A stretch of DNA of 64,000 nucleotides from Anaerolinea sp. Its GTDB lineage: Bacteria > Chloroflexota > Anaerolineae > Anaerolineales > Villigracilaceae. Below the pieces are notes generated by a model, which saw only the letters and a list, made by a program, of their open reading frames with translations, had not been told where the DNA came from and did not search any database. The translations under genes and the position numbers were made by a program. Where the stretch lies: assembly GCA_020047815.1 (NCBI GenBank), contig JAIFNG010000175.1, positions 1-64,000 on the forward strand, given 5' to 3'. Each line of letters starts with the position of its first letter. Within the stretch, counting starts at the first letter, position 1. This document shows, in pieces, positions 28,700 through 38,906 of this stretch.

Positions 28700-29581
28700 A
28701 TGCCGCCCCTTGACCCGAAAACCGCCGTCCAATTGATCCCGGTCAGCCAATTTACCGATGAACAACTCGCCGCGATCTACAACCGGACCCGCGTCGATTA
28801 CCTGATGCCGATGCAAATGGATGCCGCTCGCCTGGGGGAGTACATCAAGACCTATGATGTCAGCCGTGAACATTCCATGGTTGCCCGGACTTCTGGTGGG
28901 GAAATGCTGGGCGTCAACATGCTCGGGCTGCGCACAGGGCGGGCATGGCTTACACGGCTGGGCGTCATTCCCAATACGCGGCGGCATGGGGTGGGCAAAC
29001 TATTAATGGAAAGCCTGATGCAGCGGACGTTGGACCTGTCCATTTCCTTTTTCATGCTTGAAGTCATCAAAAATAACATCCCAGCCCATCAACTATTTTT
29101 AAATCTCGGTTTTTACGAAGTCGGCGAACTGCTCATTCTGCGCCGTTCCCCATTGACGCAGGTGGTTGACCCCATTCCGGCGGATGCCCTGTGGCTTGAC
29201 CACAGTGAGGCGCTTGTGCTGGCTGGGCTTGATCGCGGCACGCAGCCCTGGACGAATCAATCGGAAACATTGTCCAACACTTCCGAGTTGTCCGGTCTGC
29301 GGCTGACCCTGGCAGATGGCAGCCGCGGCTGGCTCGCGTATCAACGCCGGGACTCTATGCTCACCCGCTTTGCCTTCAAGACCGAAGCCGGCGACCCAGC
29401 CGCTGTAGCGTATGCCCTGCTTTTGCATGTGCACAGTCGATATCCCCACCTTGATACGCAGGTTGAAAATATTCGGCTCAATGACCCGCACCTGCCCGCT
29501 TTTTACAGGATGGGATATGTGGAAGCCTTCCGACGTATTGAAATGTGGCATGGGACTCCGCCGTCCGCCATGCAGAAATAA
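28700..29581 (+). CDS. GNAT family N-acetyltransferase
   Basis: AWLTRLGVIPNTRRHGVGKLLMESLMQRTL...FFMLEVIKNNIPAHQLFLNLGFYEVGEL. Confidence 0.8.
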   Translation: MPPLDPKTAVQLIPVSQFTDEQLAAIYNRTRVDYLMPMQMDAARLGEYIKTYDVSREHSMVARTSGGEMLGVNMLGLRTGRAWLTRLGVIPNTRRHGVGKLLMESLMQRTLDLSISFFMLEVIKNNIPAHQLFLNLGFYEVGELLILRRSPLTQVVDPIPADALWLDHSEALVLAGLDRGTQPWTNQSETLSNTSELSGLRLTLADGSRGWLAYQRRDSMLTRFAFKTEAGDPAAVAYALLLHVHSRYPHLDTQVENIRLNDPHLPAFYRMGYVEAFRRIEMWHGTPPSAMQK

Positions 29582-29598
29582 TCGATCCCCGTGAAAAA

Positions 29599-30411
29599 AT
29601 GAATCGAATACCTGTTCCCATCCTCCTGACTGTTTTGCTGACAGCCTGCGTCGCGGGCGTGACCAAGGCTCCGCTGGCGGCGCCCAGCCTGACGCCGAGT
29701 CCGACACCAAGCCCGACAGCTGCCGCAACGCTGGCGGTGCCGTCTGCCACAAGCATCCCTTCCCTGATGCCAGCCCCGACGGTTACCCCAGCCTGCGAGC
29801 CGATCAAGATCATGCCGCTCGGTGATTCCATTACCTATGGCGAGGGCATCGTCAGTTATGGCGGTTATCGAAATTTGCTGGGCGCGTTGCTGGAGAGTGA
29901 AGGCGTGCTGTTTGACTTTGTCGGCTCGCAGCGCAGTGGAGCGGAATCCATTGCCGACGCGGATAACGAAGGTCACTCCGGCTGGACAACTTCATATCTC
30001 CGCATGGGGATCGACACGCAGGGCTGGCTGGAAACGTATCAGCCACATCTCATCCTGCTGCACATCGGCACGAATGATCTGCGCGATGGACACCCGTTGT
30101 ATGCGGCGCGGGATCTCTCGGCGCTTTTGGATGACATCCTTACCCGCCTGCCTGATACGCAGGTCATCGTGGCGCGCATCATTCGCACGCGCTGGGGGAC
30201 TGATGCAAAGCATGTCGATTTCAACAACGCCATTCCCGAGCTGGTCACAGCCAAAGGCGCGCAGGTCTCCATGGTGGATATGCAGGATATCCTTTCCAAA
30301 GGCGATCTGATCTCTCTCTTTCATCCCAGCCCGAGAGGCTATGACAAGATGGCGCACGCCTGGATGACTGCAATTTTGGCGCTTGATCTGGGAAAGTGTG
30401 CTGGTCCGTAA
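29599..30411 (+). CDS. SGNH/GDSL hydrolase-family lipoprotein
   Basis: Lipobox LLTAC; KIMPLGDSITYGEG (block I), LLHIGTNDLRDG (block III), HPSPRGYDKMA (block V). Confidence 0.85.
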   Translation: MNRIPVPILLTVLLTACVAGVTKAPLAAPSLTPSPTPSPTAAATLAVPSATSIPSLMPAPTVTPACEPIKIMPLGDSITYGEGIVSYGGYRNLLGALLESEGVLFDFVGSQRSGAESIADADNEGHSGWTTSYLRMGIDTQGWLETYQPHLILLHIGTNDLRDGHPLYAARDLSALLDDILTRLPDTQVIVARIIRTRWGTDAKHVDFNNAIPELVTAKGAQVSMVDMQDILSKGDLISLFHPSPRGYDKMAHAWMTAILALDLGKCAGP

Positions 30412-30412
30412 C

Positions 30413-31618
30413 TTAACGCTTGCGGCGACGATATGCCGCGGCAAGTCCGCCTGTTGAAGTCTCGCGGTAAAGGGATGGCAGCGCATGACCGGTTTCCCGC
30501 ATGACAGATACCACCTCGTCGTAGGAGATGCGGTGACCCCCGTCTGTGAACAAGGCGTAATCGGCGCAATTTATTGCCTGGTTGGCGGCGAAGGCATTCC
30601 GCTCGATGCAAGGGATTTGAACCAAACCTGCCACAGGGTCACAGGTCAATCCGAGGTTGTGTTCCAGTCCCATTTCTGCCGCGTATTCGATCTGGCGTGA
30701 AGTACCGCCAAGTAATTGGGTGGCCGCCCCTGCCGCCATTGCGCATGCGACGCCAACTTCCCCCTGACAGCCAACCTCAGCCCCCGAGATCGAAGCATTG
30801 TGCTTTGCCAGATTGCCGATCAACCCGGCGGTGGCGAGCGCTCGTAGTACTGCATCGTCCGTGCAGTTGAGGATGCCTTGAAGATATTTTAAAACTGCAG
30901 GTACTATTCCGCATGACCCGCAGGTGGGTGCCGTGACGATCTCTCCGCCGGATGCATTTTCCTCCGAGACAGCCAGGGCATAGGCTGAGACAACCCCAGC
31001 TCGTTGTAAAAGCGGTCCTGAAAGGCTGGCCTTTCGATGAAATGACCATGCCTTGCGCGCCAGCCCCAGGCCGCCTGGTAGAACGCCTTCTGCGTGTAGT
31101 CCACGCTCGATGGCTGCTTGCATCACCTTCCAGACTCTGCCCAAATGTTCCCAAATCTCAACGCCTTCGCAGACCTCAACATACTCCCAAAGCGATCGCC
31201 CACTTGTCTTGCATTGTTCCAGAATATCGCGCATGGTTACCAACTCATAAACTTTACGCGGCGCGGGCAGGCTTTCGGCATCACGTAATGCTCCGCCGCC
31301 TACGCTGTACACATCCCAGCGTGCGAGTGATCTGCCCTCCGCAGACAGGGCTTCGAAGCGCATCCCATTTGGATGCATTGGCAGCTGCTTCTCCGGCTTC
31401 CAGATAATTTCCAGGCTGACTGAGTGGAACACGTGTTTGATGGCGGCATCGGTCAAGTGTCCGCGGCCTGTGGCTGCGAGGCTTCCGTACAAGGTGGCGC
31501 GATAACCAGCCATGGACGGGTGGCGTTCACGAAATATTTCAGCAGCGAGACGTGGTCCCATGGTGTGGCTGCTGGATGGCCCAATGCCGATCCGAAAGAG
31601 TTCTGAAATTGATTCCAA
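30413..31618 (-). CDS. sdaA: L-serine ammonia-lyase (single-chain, iron-sulfur type)
   Basis: FRIGIGPSSSHTMGPRLAA; GEIVTAPTCGSCGIVPAVLKYL; GLTCDPVAGLVQIPCIERNAFAANQAI. Confidence 0.9.
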   Translation of the reverse strand: MESISELFRIGIGPSSSHTMGPRLAAEIFRERHPSMAGYRATLYGSLAATGRGHLTDAAIKHVFHSVSLEIIWKPEKQLPMHPNGMRFEALSAEGRSLARWDVYSVGGGALRDAESLPAPRKVYELVTMRDILEQCKTSGRSLWEYVEVCEGVEIWEHLGRVWKVMQAAIERGLHAEGVLPGGLGLARKAWSFHRKASLSGPLLQRAGVVSAYALAVSEENASGGEIVTAPTCGSCGIVPAVLKYLQGILNCTDDAVLRALATAGLIGNLAKHNASISGAEVGCQGEVGVACAMAAGAATQLLGGTSRQIEYAAEMGLEHNLGLTCDPVAGLVQIPCIERNAFAANQAINCADYALFTDGGHRISYDEVVSVMRETGHALPSLYRETSTGGLAAAYRRRKR

Positions 31619-31671
31619 GGAGTTCTCCGGGTAAAAAACTGGCGGTCGTTATAAATGGTCAGGATCTGATC

Positions 31672-32871
31672 TTAACATTCATCCCATTGACTGAGCATGG
31701 GGATCATATTTGGGAACAGCACAAGCCCCAATTGCAGGGCATCCCCGCTGCAAGTTAAATTTTCCTGAAAAATAATTTCGGAGGGTTCGTCCGAACCGAT
31801 GAGCAGACGTCCGATCCCTGCCCCGCCCTGGATGAAGTGGCCGGTTGCACAAGCTGCTGCCGGGTGGACATCTCCGTGTGCGATCTCGAGCACTGCTTTT
31901 TGTTCGCCTGTATCCAACAGCAAGTGCCCCTGCCAATCTGCCAAATGGGATCGATTCAAACGGGCCTTCAACAATGGGCGGATCTTTTCGAGGGTGGAAT
32001 GCAGGTTGACGATCCGCACGCGCCAGCCAGAGACGGAGAAATATCTGGTTTCCACAGTGCAGTTCCCCGTCCGGATCAATTGAAGCAGGGGATGTTGGGG
32101 CGGCAGGGTGAAAAACGTCATGGTTTTGTATTCACCCTGCTTGAATAGGTCGCTCATCACTGCCAGTGCCTGGCGCGGGTCACCGGCAACCTCAAGGCAT
32201 TGCAGGTTGTCTTTTTCATCCTCTGCTGGTTGTGCGCGAACATAACCGATCAATCCTTCTTCATTGAACCAACCATAGGCAGACATATCTTCGGCGGATT
32301 TTTTGCGATAGGTTGGGCGGACGGCTGTGCCACTGAATTCCTGATGGGTTGCGTTGTAAATCGAATCCATTGCTGCGATTTGTCCACCGGCAAGTTTTTG
32401 ATAAGGATGAATGAGCTGTGCAGCGGGGATTTCTTCGCGTTTCAAGCGATATGTGATGTAGTTCCAGGCGCGGGCATAGCCGTACTTAACATAGTGTTTG
32501 CCGCGCAGTATGCTCAGATCATAACCCTTGTCGTGCATCGCCTCCAATGAAGCAAGTGCCGCTTGCTGCATCAATCCACGCTGGCGGTATTCCGCTTTCG
32601 TGGTCACTGCGCCTACTCCCGCCACCTGAAGTTGAACCGACCCAAGCCGCATGGGGTAGCCCCACACTCCCCAGTGGTGAATTAACTGCTGCCCGTCCCA
32701 GATCAGACGGGTGACGTCCCAATCGTAATTGCAGTTCCTGATATAGGTTTGTGCGATCTCTTCGACACATTCTCCATGGGTGAAAGCGTCTGCGATGATC
32801 TTTGCGATCTGCATCAAGTTGCGGTCAGGGTCAGCAGCGGTGATAGAGAAGGGAGATAAGTGATTTTCCAT
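31672..32871 (-). CDS. GNAT family N-acetyltransferase
   Basis: LQVAGVGAVTTKAEYRQRGLMQQAALASLEAMHDKGYDLSILRG. Confidence 0.75.
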   Translation of the reverse strand: MENHLSPFSITAADPDRNLMQIAKIIADAFTHGECVEEIAQTYIRNCNYDWDVTRLIWDGQQLIHHWGVWGYPMRLGSVQLQVAGVGAVTTKAEYRQRGLMQQAALASLEAMHDKGYDLSILRGKHYVKYGYARAWNYITYRLKREEIPAAQLIHPYQKLAGGQIAAMDSIYNATHQEFSGTAVRPTYRKKSAEDMSAYGWFNEEGLIGYVRAQPAEDEKDNLQCLEVAGDPRQALAVMSDLFKQGEYKTMTFFTLPPQHPLLQLIRTGNCTVETRYFSVSGWRVRIVNLHSTLEKIRPLLKARLNRSHLADWQGHLLLDTGEQKAVLEIAHGDVHPAAACATGHFIQGGAGIGRLLIGSDEPSEIIFQENLTCSGDALQLGLVLFPNMIPMLSQWDEC

Positions 32872-32995
32872 GAATGGTCATTCCTTGCTTATATGTTCCA
32901 TTATATTCCGGAGGTGCCATCCGGGGGAGCATGGGATGGCAAATGTCTCCTGTCCACCCGGGGTATGTTTCACGGACGCATTCCACCCGGATAAT

Positions 32996-33036
32996 CAACA
33001 GTCTCTTCGTTCTTTTTCGGAACGAAGAGACTGTTG
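32996..33036. repeat. Perfect 17-bp-stem hairpin downstream of the RRM gene
   Basis: CAACAGTCTCTTCGTTC-tttttcg-GAACGAAGAGACTGTTG. Confidence 0.85.
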
Positions 33037-33065
33037 GTGCGATGAGATATTTAATACTTTACTTG

Positions 33066-33317
33066 TTAGACACGCGGTTTGGCAATATTGACTTTGAGGG
33101 CGTTGTCAGCCAGTGAATAGGCATTGAACATGGTGATCGCCTTGTCTGCTTCTGCCTGTGTGGGCATGGCTACAAAAGCAAATCCTTTCGACAACCCGGA
33201 ACCTTTTTCTTTAACAAGTTCCACCGATGAAACGGTTCCAGCCTGTGCAAACAAGGTATTGATTTCGTCCTCGGTGGTCGACTTTGACAGGTTTCCTACG
33301 TATATTCGTATATCCAT
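33066..33317 (-). CDS. RRM-domain RNA-binding protein
   Basis: RNP2 RIYVGNLS and RNP1 KGFAFVAM; SD-like GAAGGAAGG precedes this ATG, so the 33389 start is not favoured. Confidence 0.85.
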   Translation of the reverse strand: MDIRIYVGNLSKSTTEDEINTLFAQAGTVSSVELVKEKGSGLSKGFAFVAMPTQAEADKAITMFNAYSLADNALKVNIAKPRV

Positions 33318-33333
33318 TATATACCTTCCTTCT

Positions 33334-33387
33334 CCGGCACGGCCGGAAACAAAAAATGACCGCAACCCGATAAGAGGGTCGGCGGTC
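33334..33387 (-). promoter_or_regulatory. Structured 5' leader of the RRM gene: terminator-like hairpin plus RBS-proximal hairpin
   Basis: Minus strand: GACCGCCGACCCTCTTATCGGGTTGCGGTC then ATTTTTT, then CCGGCCGTGCCGG next to GAAGGAAGG. Confidence 0.6.
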
Positions 33388-33638
33388 AAGTTGGTACGAC
33401 AGAGATCCAGTTATTTCTTGCTAATTCAGTTTAACACATATTCCGTTTACAGACGTGGCAATAAAGTGTTCGGGTTTGGTTGTTCCGGCGGGATGAAATA
33501 ACCTGATCAATACAAAACGGCCAGACATCTTCGCATGCCGCTTCCCTCCAACAGTGGGTCGGGAATTAGAAAGATGATCGGGATGATCATTTACACCATC
33601 TCAAAAGCAGGATGGGTGAGGGCATGGAATCCTGGAAA

Positions 33639-33677
33639 TATCATAGCGAGGATGGAATTCTCATCCTCGCTATGATA
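33639..33677. terminator. Perfect 16-bp-stem hairpin downstream of pepA (no clear U tract)
   Basis: TATCATAGCGAGGATG-gaattct-CATCCTCGCTATGATA. Confidence 0.6.
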
Positions 33678-33683
33678 AGGTAG

Positions 33684-35195
33684 TTAAGCCCAATTTCTTG
33701 CAAAACTCACCAAAGCTCTAACCCCAAATCCTGTTGCGCCACGTATGATGTGCGGGGGATGTGTCAACGGATAGTAGGCGGTGGGACCGGTCTTGTCCAG
33801 GACCATGCCGGCTATGTCCCAATGGGCCCATGGATAGGACGTGAACTCTTCGAGGAATACGGCACTACTGCCCACGCCACTCCCAATGCCGCCGCTGTTC
33901 TTCAGGTCGGCATAATCGGTTTTTATCTTGTCACGATATTCCGTATATAAAGGCAATCGCCATAATTTTTCACCGGATGCTCGGCTGGCTTCATCCACTT
34001 TTTGGGCGAGTGAGTCATTGTTTGCAAAATATCCTGCAGCGACGTTCTGTCCCAGCGCGGTCACACATGCCCCTGTCAATGTTGCCAGGTCGATCACGGC
34101 TTTGGGTTTAAATTCAGCCGCATAATCCAAAGCATCCGCCAGGGTCATTCGCCCCTCTGCGTCAGTGCTGATAATCTCTATCGTCCTGCCGTTGCGCGCA
34201 GTGACCACATCCGCTGGACGGTATGCGGTTCCACTGGGCATATTCTCACACGCAGCGATCAATCCGACGATGTGAATCGGGAGCTTCATTTTTGCGATTG
34301 CCTCGAATGCACCGATGACTGCAGCAGCGCCTCCCATGTCTGAGCGCATGTCTTCCATCCCATCCGCATTCTTTAGGCTGATGCCGCCTGAGTCAAAGGT
34401 GAGACCCTTGCCCACGAACACCAATGGCTCTGCGTCCGATCCTTTATATTCCAATACGATGAACTTCGGCGGGTATGCAGATCCCTGGGTCACAGATAGA
34501 AAAGCGGTCATCTTCTGTGCCTGGATCCAATCCAATTCATGGACCGTGCATTGTACGCCGGCTTCTATTGCCATATCCCGCGCAGCTTGCGCGAGTCCGC
34601 CGGGGTTCATGATGTTCGGTGATTGGTTGACAAGGTCACGGGCCCGGTACACGCCCGAAGCGACTGCCTGCCCCACGCTGGCGCCTGATTCAACCGCGCT
34701 AATTTTTCCCTTGTCCGATTCAACCAACAATAATGATTCAATATCCCCACGTTCTACAGGACTGGTGTGATTTTTGCGCCAGCGGTACGAACCGAGCAAT
34801 ACCCCTTCAATGGTTGCTTGTGCTGCGCTGGATATTTCCACCGCCTCCGCACCGAAAACGCTCGATGCAATCACCTTGCATCCCAGTTCGCGGGCTTTCT
34901 TTGCGCCGGTTGCAGATGTCTGTCGAATTCTCTCCAGGGAAAGCTCTTCAACCTTGCCGAGTCCAACAATGATCACGCGCGAGGCGGGGATGGCGCCGTG
35001 TGAATAGATCACCGCCGCCTCATTGAGTTCGCCGCGGAAGTCGTTGGCGCGGAGTAATTCGCTGATCGAGCCATTCAATGCCTTATCTGTTGCGCTGATC
35101 ACGGCTGGCGAAATTTCACCACCTTTAAACAGACCCACAAGAATGGCATCTGCGCTTGTTGTTTGAATTGTTGCGTTAATTACATTGATGTTCAT
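33684..35195 (-). CDS. pepA: Leucyl aminopeptidase (M17)
   Basis: LVFVGKGLTFDSGGISLK, SDMGGAAAVIGAFEA, EIISTDAEGRMTLADALDYA. Confidence 0.95.
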   Translation of the reverse strand: MNINVINATIQTTSADAILVGLFKGGEISPAVISATDKALNGSISELLRANDFRGELNEAAVIYSHGAIPASRVIIVGLGKVEELSLERIRQTSATGAKKARELGCKVIASSVFGAEAVEISSAAQATIEGVLLGSYRWRKNHTSPVERGDIESLLLVESDKGKISAVESGASVGQAVASGVYRARDLVNQSPNIMNPGGLAQAARDMAIEAGVQCTVHELDWIQAQKMTAFLSVTQGSAYPPKFIVLEYKGSDAEPLVFVGKGLTFDSGGISLKNADGMEDMRSDMGGAAAVIGAFEAIAKMKLPIHIVGLIAACENMPSGTAYRPADVVTARNGRTIEIISTDAEGRMTLADALDYAAEFKPKAVIDLATLTGACVTALGQNVAAGYFANNDSLAQKVDEASRASGEKLWRLPLYTEYRDKIKTDYADLKNSGGIGSGVGSSAVFLEEFTSYPWAHWDIAGMVLDKTGPTAYYPLTHPPHIIRGATGFGVRALVSFARNWA

Positions 35196-35264
35196 GATCG
35201 CTCCATTTTAGGAAGATGTGACGGTGCAGGTTGGAGTATCTTATCATTGGATAAAAAAACTGTG

Positions 35265-35309
35265 TTGACATCCTTCCTCTTTTTTGCTACACTATAAGTT
35301 GTCAGACAA
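35265..35309 (+). promoter_or_regulatory. Sigma70-like promoter with palindromic operator at the start site
   Basis: TTGACA (35265-35270), 17-nt spacer, TACACT (35288-35293), then TTGTC-A-GACAA (35299-35309). Confidence 0.7.
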
Positions 35310-35345
35310 TTAAACCAACGGCAAATTGCTAAAGGCGAACAACTA

Positions 35346-36725
35346 ATGACAACTCTCCTTATAAAAAACGCATACATTGTCACAATGGACGACCACCAAC
35401 GGGAAATTGCCGAGGGCGGTCTTTTTATTCGGGATGGGGTTATCGAGCAGGTCGGGGTAACCCGCGATCTGCCATTGACTGCTGATGAAGTTCTGGACCT
35501 GACGGGTCATGTCGTCCTGCCGGGGCTGGTCAACACGCACCATCATTTTTACCAGACCCTCACACGCGCCGTACCTGCAGCGCAGGATGCAAATCTCTTC
35601 AACTGGTTGAAGACTTTATATCCCATTTGGGCGAAGTTACAGCCTGATGATATTTTCACTTCGACTCAAACTGCACTATCAGAACTGGCGCTTTCGGGAT
35701 GCACCACTGCATCGGACCATCTCTACCTCTTTCCGAATGGATCCAAATTGGATGATGAAATTGCCGCCGCCCTTGAAGTTGGGGTGCGGCTACAGGCTTC
35801 TCGCGGCTCGATGAGTCTCGGTGAATCCAAAGGCGGACTTCCCCCCGATTCAGTTGTGGATACCGAGGAAAATATTCTCAAGGATTCCCAGCGTCTGATC
35901 GAAAAATACCACGATGCCAAACCCGGCGCCATGACCCAGATCGTACTTGCACCTTGTTCGCCGTTCAGTGTCACATCTGATCTGATGAAACAGTCGGCAA
36001 AATTAGCTCGTGAATATGGTGTGCATTTACATACCCATCTGGCTGAAACCGAAGACGAAGAACAATTTTGCCAGCAGATGTTTGGACATCGACCGGTGGG
36101 CTATATGCAGGAAGTTGATTGGGTCGGCGGTGACGTCTGGTTCGCGCACGCAGTATGGGTGAACGACGAGGAAATTCAAGTTTTCGCCAAACACGATTGC
36201 GGCGTGGCACATTGCCCGACCTCCAATATGCGCCTTGCATCTGGTATTGCGCCGGTCAAGGAATACCGCGCCGCTGGTGTCAATGTCGGCCTGGGAGTGG
36301 ACGGCTCTGCTTCCAATGATGGCTCGAATTTGCTGGCGGAAGTCCGCAACGCGATGCTGGTCTCACGGGTGAAGGATGGGATGACTGGTTATTCCCTGTC
36401 CAATGATCCCAACCGCAAGTTAATGACCGCCCGTCAAGCCTTGCATCTTGGCACGCGCGGCGGCGCGGCGGTCCTGGGCCGCACTGATATCGGAAGCCTG
36501 GAAGCGGGAAAGTGTGCCGACTTTTTTGCTGTCAACTTGAATAAACTTGCTTATACGGGTATGCACGATCCTGTTTCGGCGATCGTATTTGGACAGTCGA
36601 TGAATGTCGATTACACCGTGGTGAATGGGAAGTATGTTGTCAGGCAAGGTCAACTGGCGACGGTGGACGAACACAAGTTGATTGAAAGGCATAACAAAGC
36701 TGCCAAACGATTGTTGACAGCCTAG
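35346..36725 (+). CDS. 8-oxoguanine deaminase / SsnA-like amidohydrolase
   Basis: LPGLVNTHHHFYQTLTRAVP...HTHLAETEDE...VGLGVDGSASNDGSNLLAEVRNAMLVSRV. Confidence 0.85.
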   Translation: MTTLLIKNAYIVTMDDHQREIAEGGLFIRDGVIEQVGVTRDLPLTADEVLDLTGHVVLPGLVNTHHHFYQTLTRAVPAAQDANLFNWLKTLYPIWAKLQPDDIFTSTQTALSELALSGCTTASDHLYLFPNGSKLDDEIAAALEVGVRLQASRGSMSLGESKGGLPPDSVVDTEENILKDSQRLIEKYHDAKPGAMTQIVLAPCSPFSVTSDLMKQSAKLAREYGVHLHTHLAETEDEEQFCQQMFGHRPVGYMQEVDWVGGDVWFAHAVWVNDEEIQVFAKHDCGVAHCPTSNMRLASGIAPVKEYRAAGVNVGLGVDGSASNDGSNLLAEVRNAMLVSRVKDGMTGYSLSNDPNRKLMTARQALHLGTRGGAAVLGRTDIGSLEAGKCADFFAVNLNKLAYTGMHDPVSAIVFGQSMNVDYTVVNGKYVVRQGQLATVDEHKLIERHNKAAKRLLTA

Positions 36726-36735
36726 GAGGAATGTT

Positions 36736-37065
36736 ATGGACGTTGTAACTAATGTGTTGTTTTTGCTTTCGCACGGGATTCCAGGATTGGTCGTCGCAGG
36801 TGTGACGATGATCCTGATCCTGCTTGGATTAATTCGCAAAGAAGACGGCTTGGTGATCTTTGCCGCGTTTTTGTTCATTCCCTTCGCTTATACAATGGGT
36901 TCGTGGGAGGGTCTTCGTTTATTTGTGAGGTTAATGCCGTTGTTTTTATTGGCATCCGCTTTTGCCATTAGCAGGAATGAACCCTTGCTTGCCTGGGTTT
37001 TGCCCATTCCCCCTGCGGCGTACTTGATTTATATCCTCTTCAACATTATAGCCTCTGACCTATAG
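36736..37065 (+). CDS. Small hydrophobic membrane protein
   Basis: Several predicted TM stretches; lies between two purine deaminase genes. Confidence 0.55.
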   Translation: MDVVTNVLFLLSHGIPGLVVAGVTMILILLGLIRKEDGLVIFAAFLFIPFAYTMGSWEGLRLFVRLMPLFLLASAFAISRNEPLLAWVLPIPPAAYLIYILFNIIASDL

Positions 37066-37109
37066 ATTTTTTGGCTGCAAAACAGTCTCGCAGGAGTGAC
37101 AGAACCGAA

Positions 37110-38900
37110 ATGACAACATCCACCAAACTCACAGCCGCTCTTGTTAATGTGGCAATGGGGCGCGCCAAGGCTGATCTCGTGATCCGGGATGGCAGATGGG
37201 TCAGCGTGCAATCAGGCGAGATGGTTCCGCATACCGATATTGCCATAGTCAATGGCCACATTGCGTATGTTGGATCAGATGCCAGCCACACGATTGGAGA
37301 AAAAACAAAGGTCATTGAAGCCAAAGGGCGTTATCTTGTGCCAGGGCTGCTCGACGGCCACATGCACGTTGAATCGGGCATGGTGACAGTCACGGAATTT
37401 GTCCGCGCGGCGGCTGTGCGTGGTACCACGGGCATGTTCATTGACCCGCATGAGATCGCAAATGTCTTTGGCTTGAAAGGCGTCAAATTGATGGTGGATG
37501 AAGCCGCCAAACAACCCATTCATGTCTGGGTGCAGATGCCTTCGTGTGTGCCATCCTCCCCGGGATTTGAAACCCCTGGCGCTTCGATTGGTCCCAGGGA
37601 AGTTGCGGAAGCCATGACCTGGAAAGGGATCATCGGGCTTGGCGAGATGATGAATTTCCCCGGCGTTTTTATGAGCGATAAGAAAATGCTTGATGAAATG
37701 ACCGCGACCCATGCTGCTGGAAAGACCATTGGTGGGCATTATCCATCCCTTGACCTGGGGCTGCCATTCCATGGATATGTGGCCGGTGGGGCAGAGGATG
37801 ATCACGAAGGTACACGGGTTGAAGACGCCATCGAGCGTGTTCGGCAGGGAATGAAGGCCATGCTGCGTTACGGTTCAGCCTGGCATGATGTAGCTTCACA
37901 GGTCAAGGCAATCACTGAAAAGAAACTGGATTCACACAGGTTCATTCTTTGTACAGACGACTCACATGCCGCGACCCTTGCGCAGGAAGGTCATATGGAT
38001 CGGGTCCTGCGCCATGCAATAGGTGAGGGACTTAATCCAATGACAGCCCTTCAAATGATGACGATCAATACAGCGGAGCATTTTGGTCTGACAAAGGAAA
38101 TGGGCATGATCGCGCCCGGGCGGTGGGGAGATGTGCTGCTCGTGAATGATCTGATGAATTTTAAAGCAGATGTTGTGATCGCCAAAGGACAGGTGATCGC
38201 GGAAGCCGGTAAATTGCAGGTTGAATTGCCGTCAGTGAAATATCCCAAATGGGTCATAAGTTCCGTGCACTTGAAGAGAAATCTCAAGGCGGCGGATTTT
38301 GCCCTTCGGACGAGATCAGCAGACAGGTCTGAGGTTGATGCGCATGTCATCGGCGTGATCGAGAATCAAGCTCCCACACGTCATCTCCATATGAAAGTAA
38401 TAGCCGAGAATGGGGAAGTTAGATCAGATCTGAAACGCGACCTCGCGAAGATCGCGGTGGTGGAACGTCATCGTGCGACGGGCAAGGTCATGGTGGGTTT
38501 GGTGAGTGGATTTGAATTTACAAGGAAGTGTGCCATTGCCTCGACCGTGGTACATGACAGCCATAACATGATCGTGGTGGGGACGGACGATGAGGACATG
38601 GCGATCGCCGCGAATGAATTGGCCAAATGCGGCGGTGGTCAGGTGGTGGTGATCGATGGCGAAGTGGTCGGGCTGGTGGATCTACCGATAGCTGGCTTGA
38701 TGTCAAATGAGCACGCTGATATTGTGGCGCAGAAAGCCATCTCAGTGCTGGAAGGATTCAAGGCTTGTGGTTGTGAACTGAATAACCCGAACATGCAATT
38801 GAGTTTGCTCGGACTGGTGGTGATCCCTGAACTCCGTATCTCCGATATGGGTCTGGTGGATGTAACCAATTTTGATTTTATCTCTGTGTTGGATGATTGA
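37110..38900 (+). CDS. ade: Adenine deaminase
   Basis: GRYLVPGLLDGHMHVESGMVTVTEFVRAAAVRGTTGMFIDPHEIANVFG; FILCTDDSHAATLAQEGHMDRVLRHAI. Confidence 0.9.
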   Translation: MTTSTKLTAALVNVAMGRAKADLVIRDGRWVSVQSGEMVPHTDIAIVNGHIAYVGSDASHTIGEKTKVIEAKGRYLVPGLLDGHMHVESGMVTVTEFVRAAAVRGTTGMFIDPHEIANVFGLKGVKLMVDEAAKQPIHVWVQMPSCVPSSPGFETPGASIGPREVAEAMTWKGIIGLGEMMNFPGVFMSDKKMLDEMTATHAAGKTIGGHYPSLDLGLPFHGYVAGGAEDDHEGTRVEDAIERVRQGMKAMLRYGSAWHDVASQVKAITEKKLDSHRFILCTDDSHAATLAQEGHMDRVLRHAIGEGLNPMTALQMMTINTAEHFGLTKEMGMIAPGRWGDVLLVNDLMNFKADVVIAKGQVIAEAGKLQVELPSVKYPKWVISSVHLKRNLKAADFALRTRSADRSEVDAHVIGVIENQAPTRHLHMKVIAENGEVRSDLKRDLAKIAVVERHRATGKVMVGLVSGFEFTRKCAIASTVVHDSHNMIVVGTDDEDMAIAANELAKCGGGQVVVIDGEVVGLVDLPIAGLMSNEHADIVAQKAISVLEGFKACGCELNNPNMQLSLLGLVVIPELRISDMGLVDVTNFDFISVLDD

Positions 38901-38906
38901 GGTTTC

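Noticed and set aside
28337-28987. 216-aa minus-strand ORF overlapping the DUF4926-like and GNAT genes
   Set aside because: Antisense to well-supported genes and includes a REP-like repeat; no family signature.
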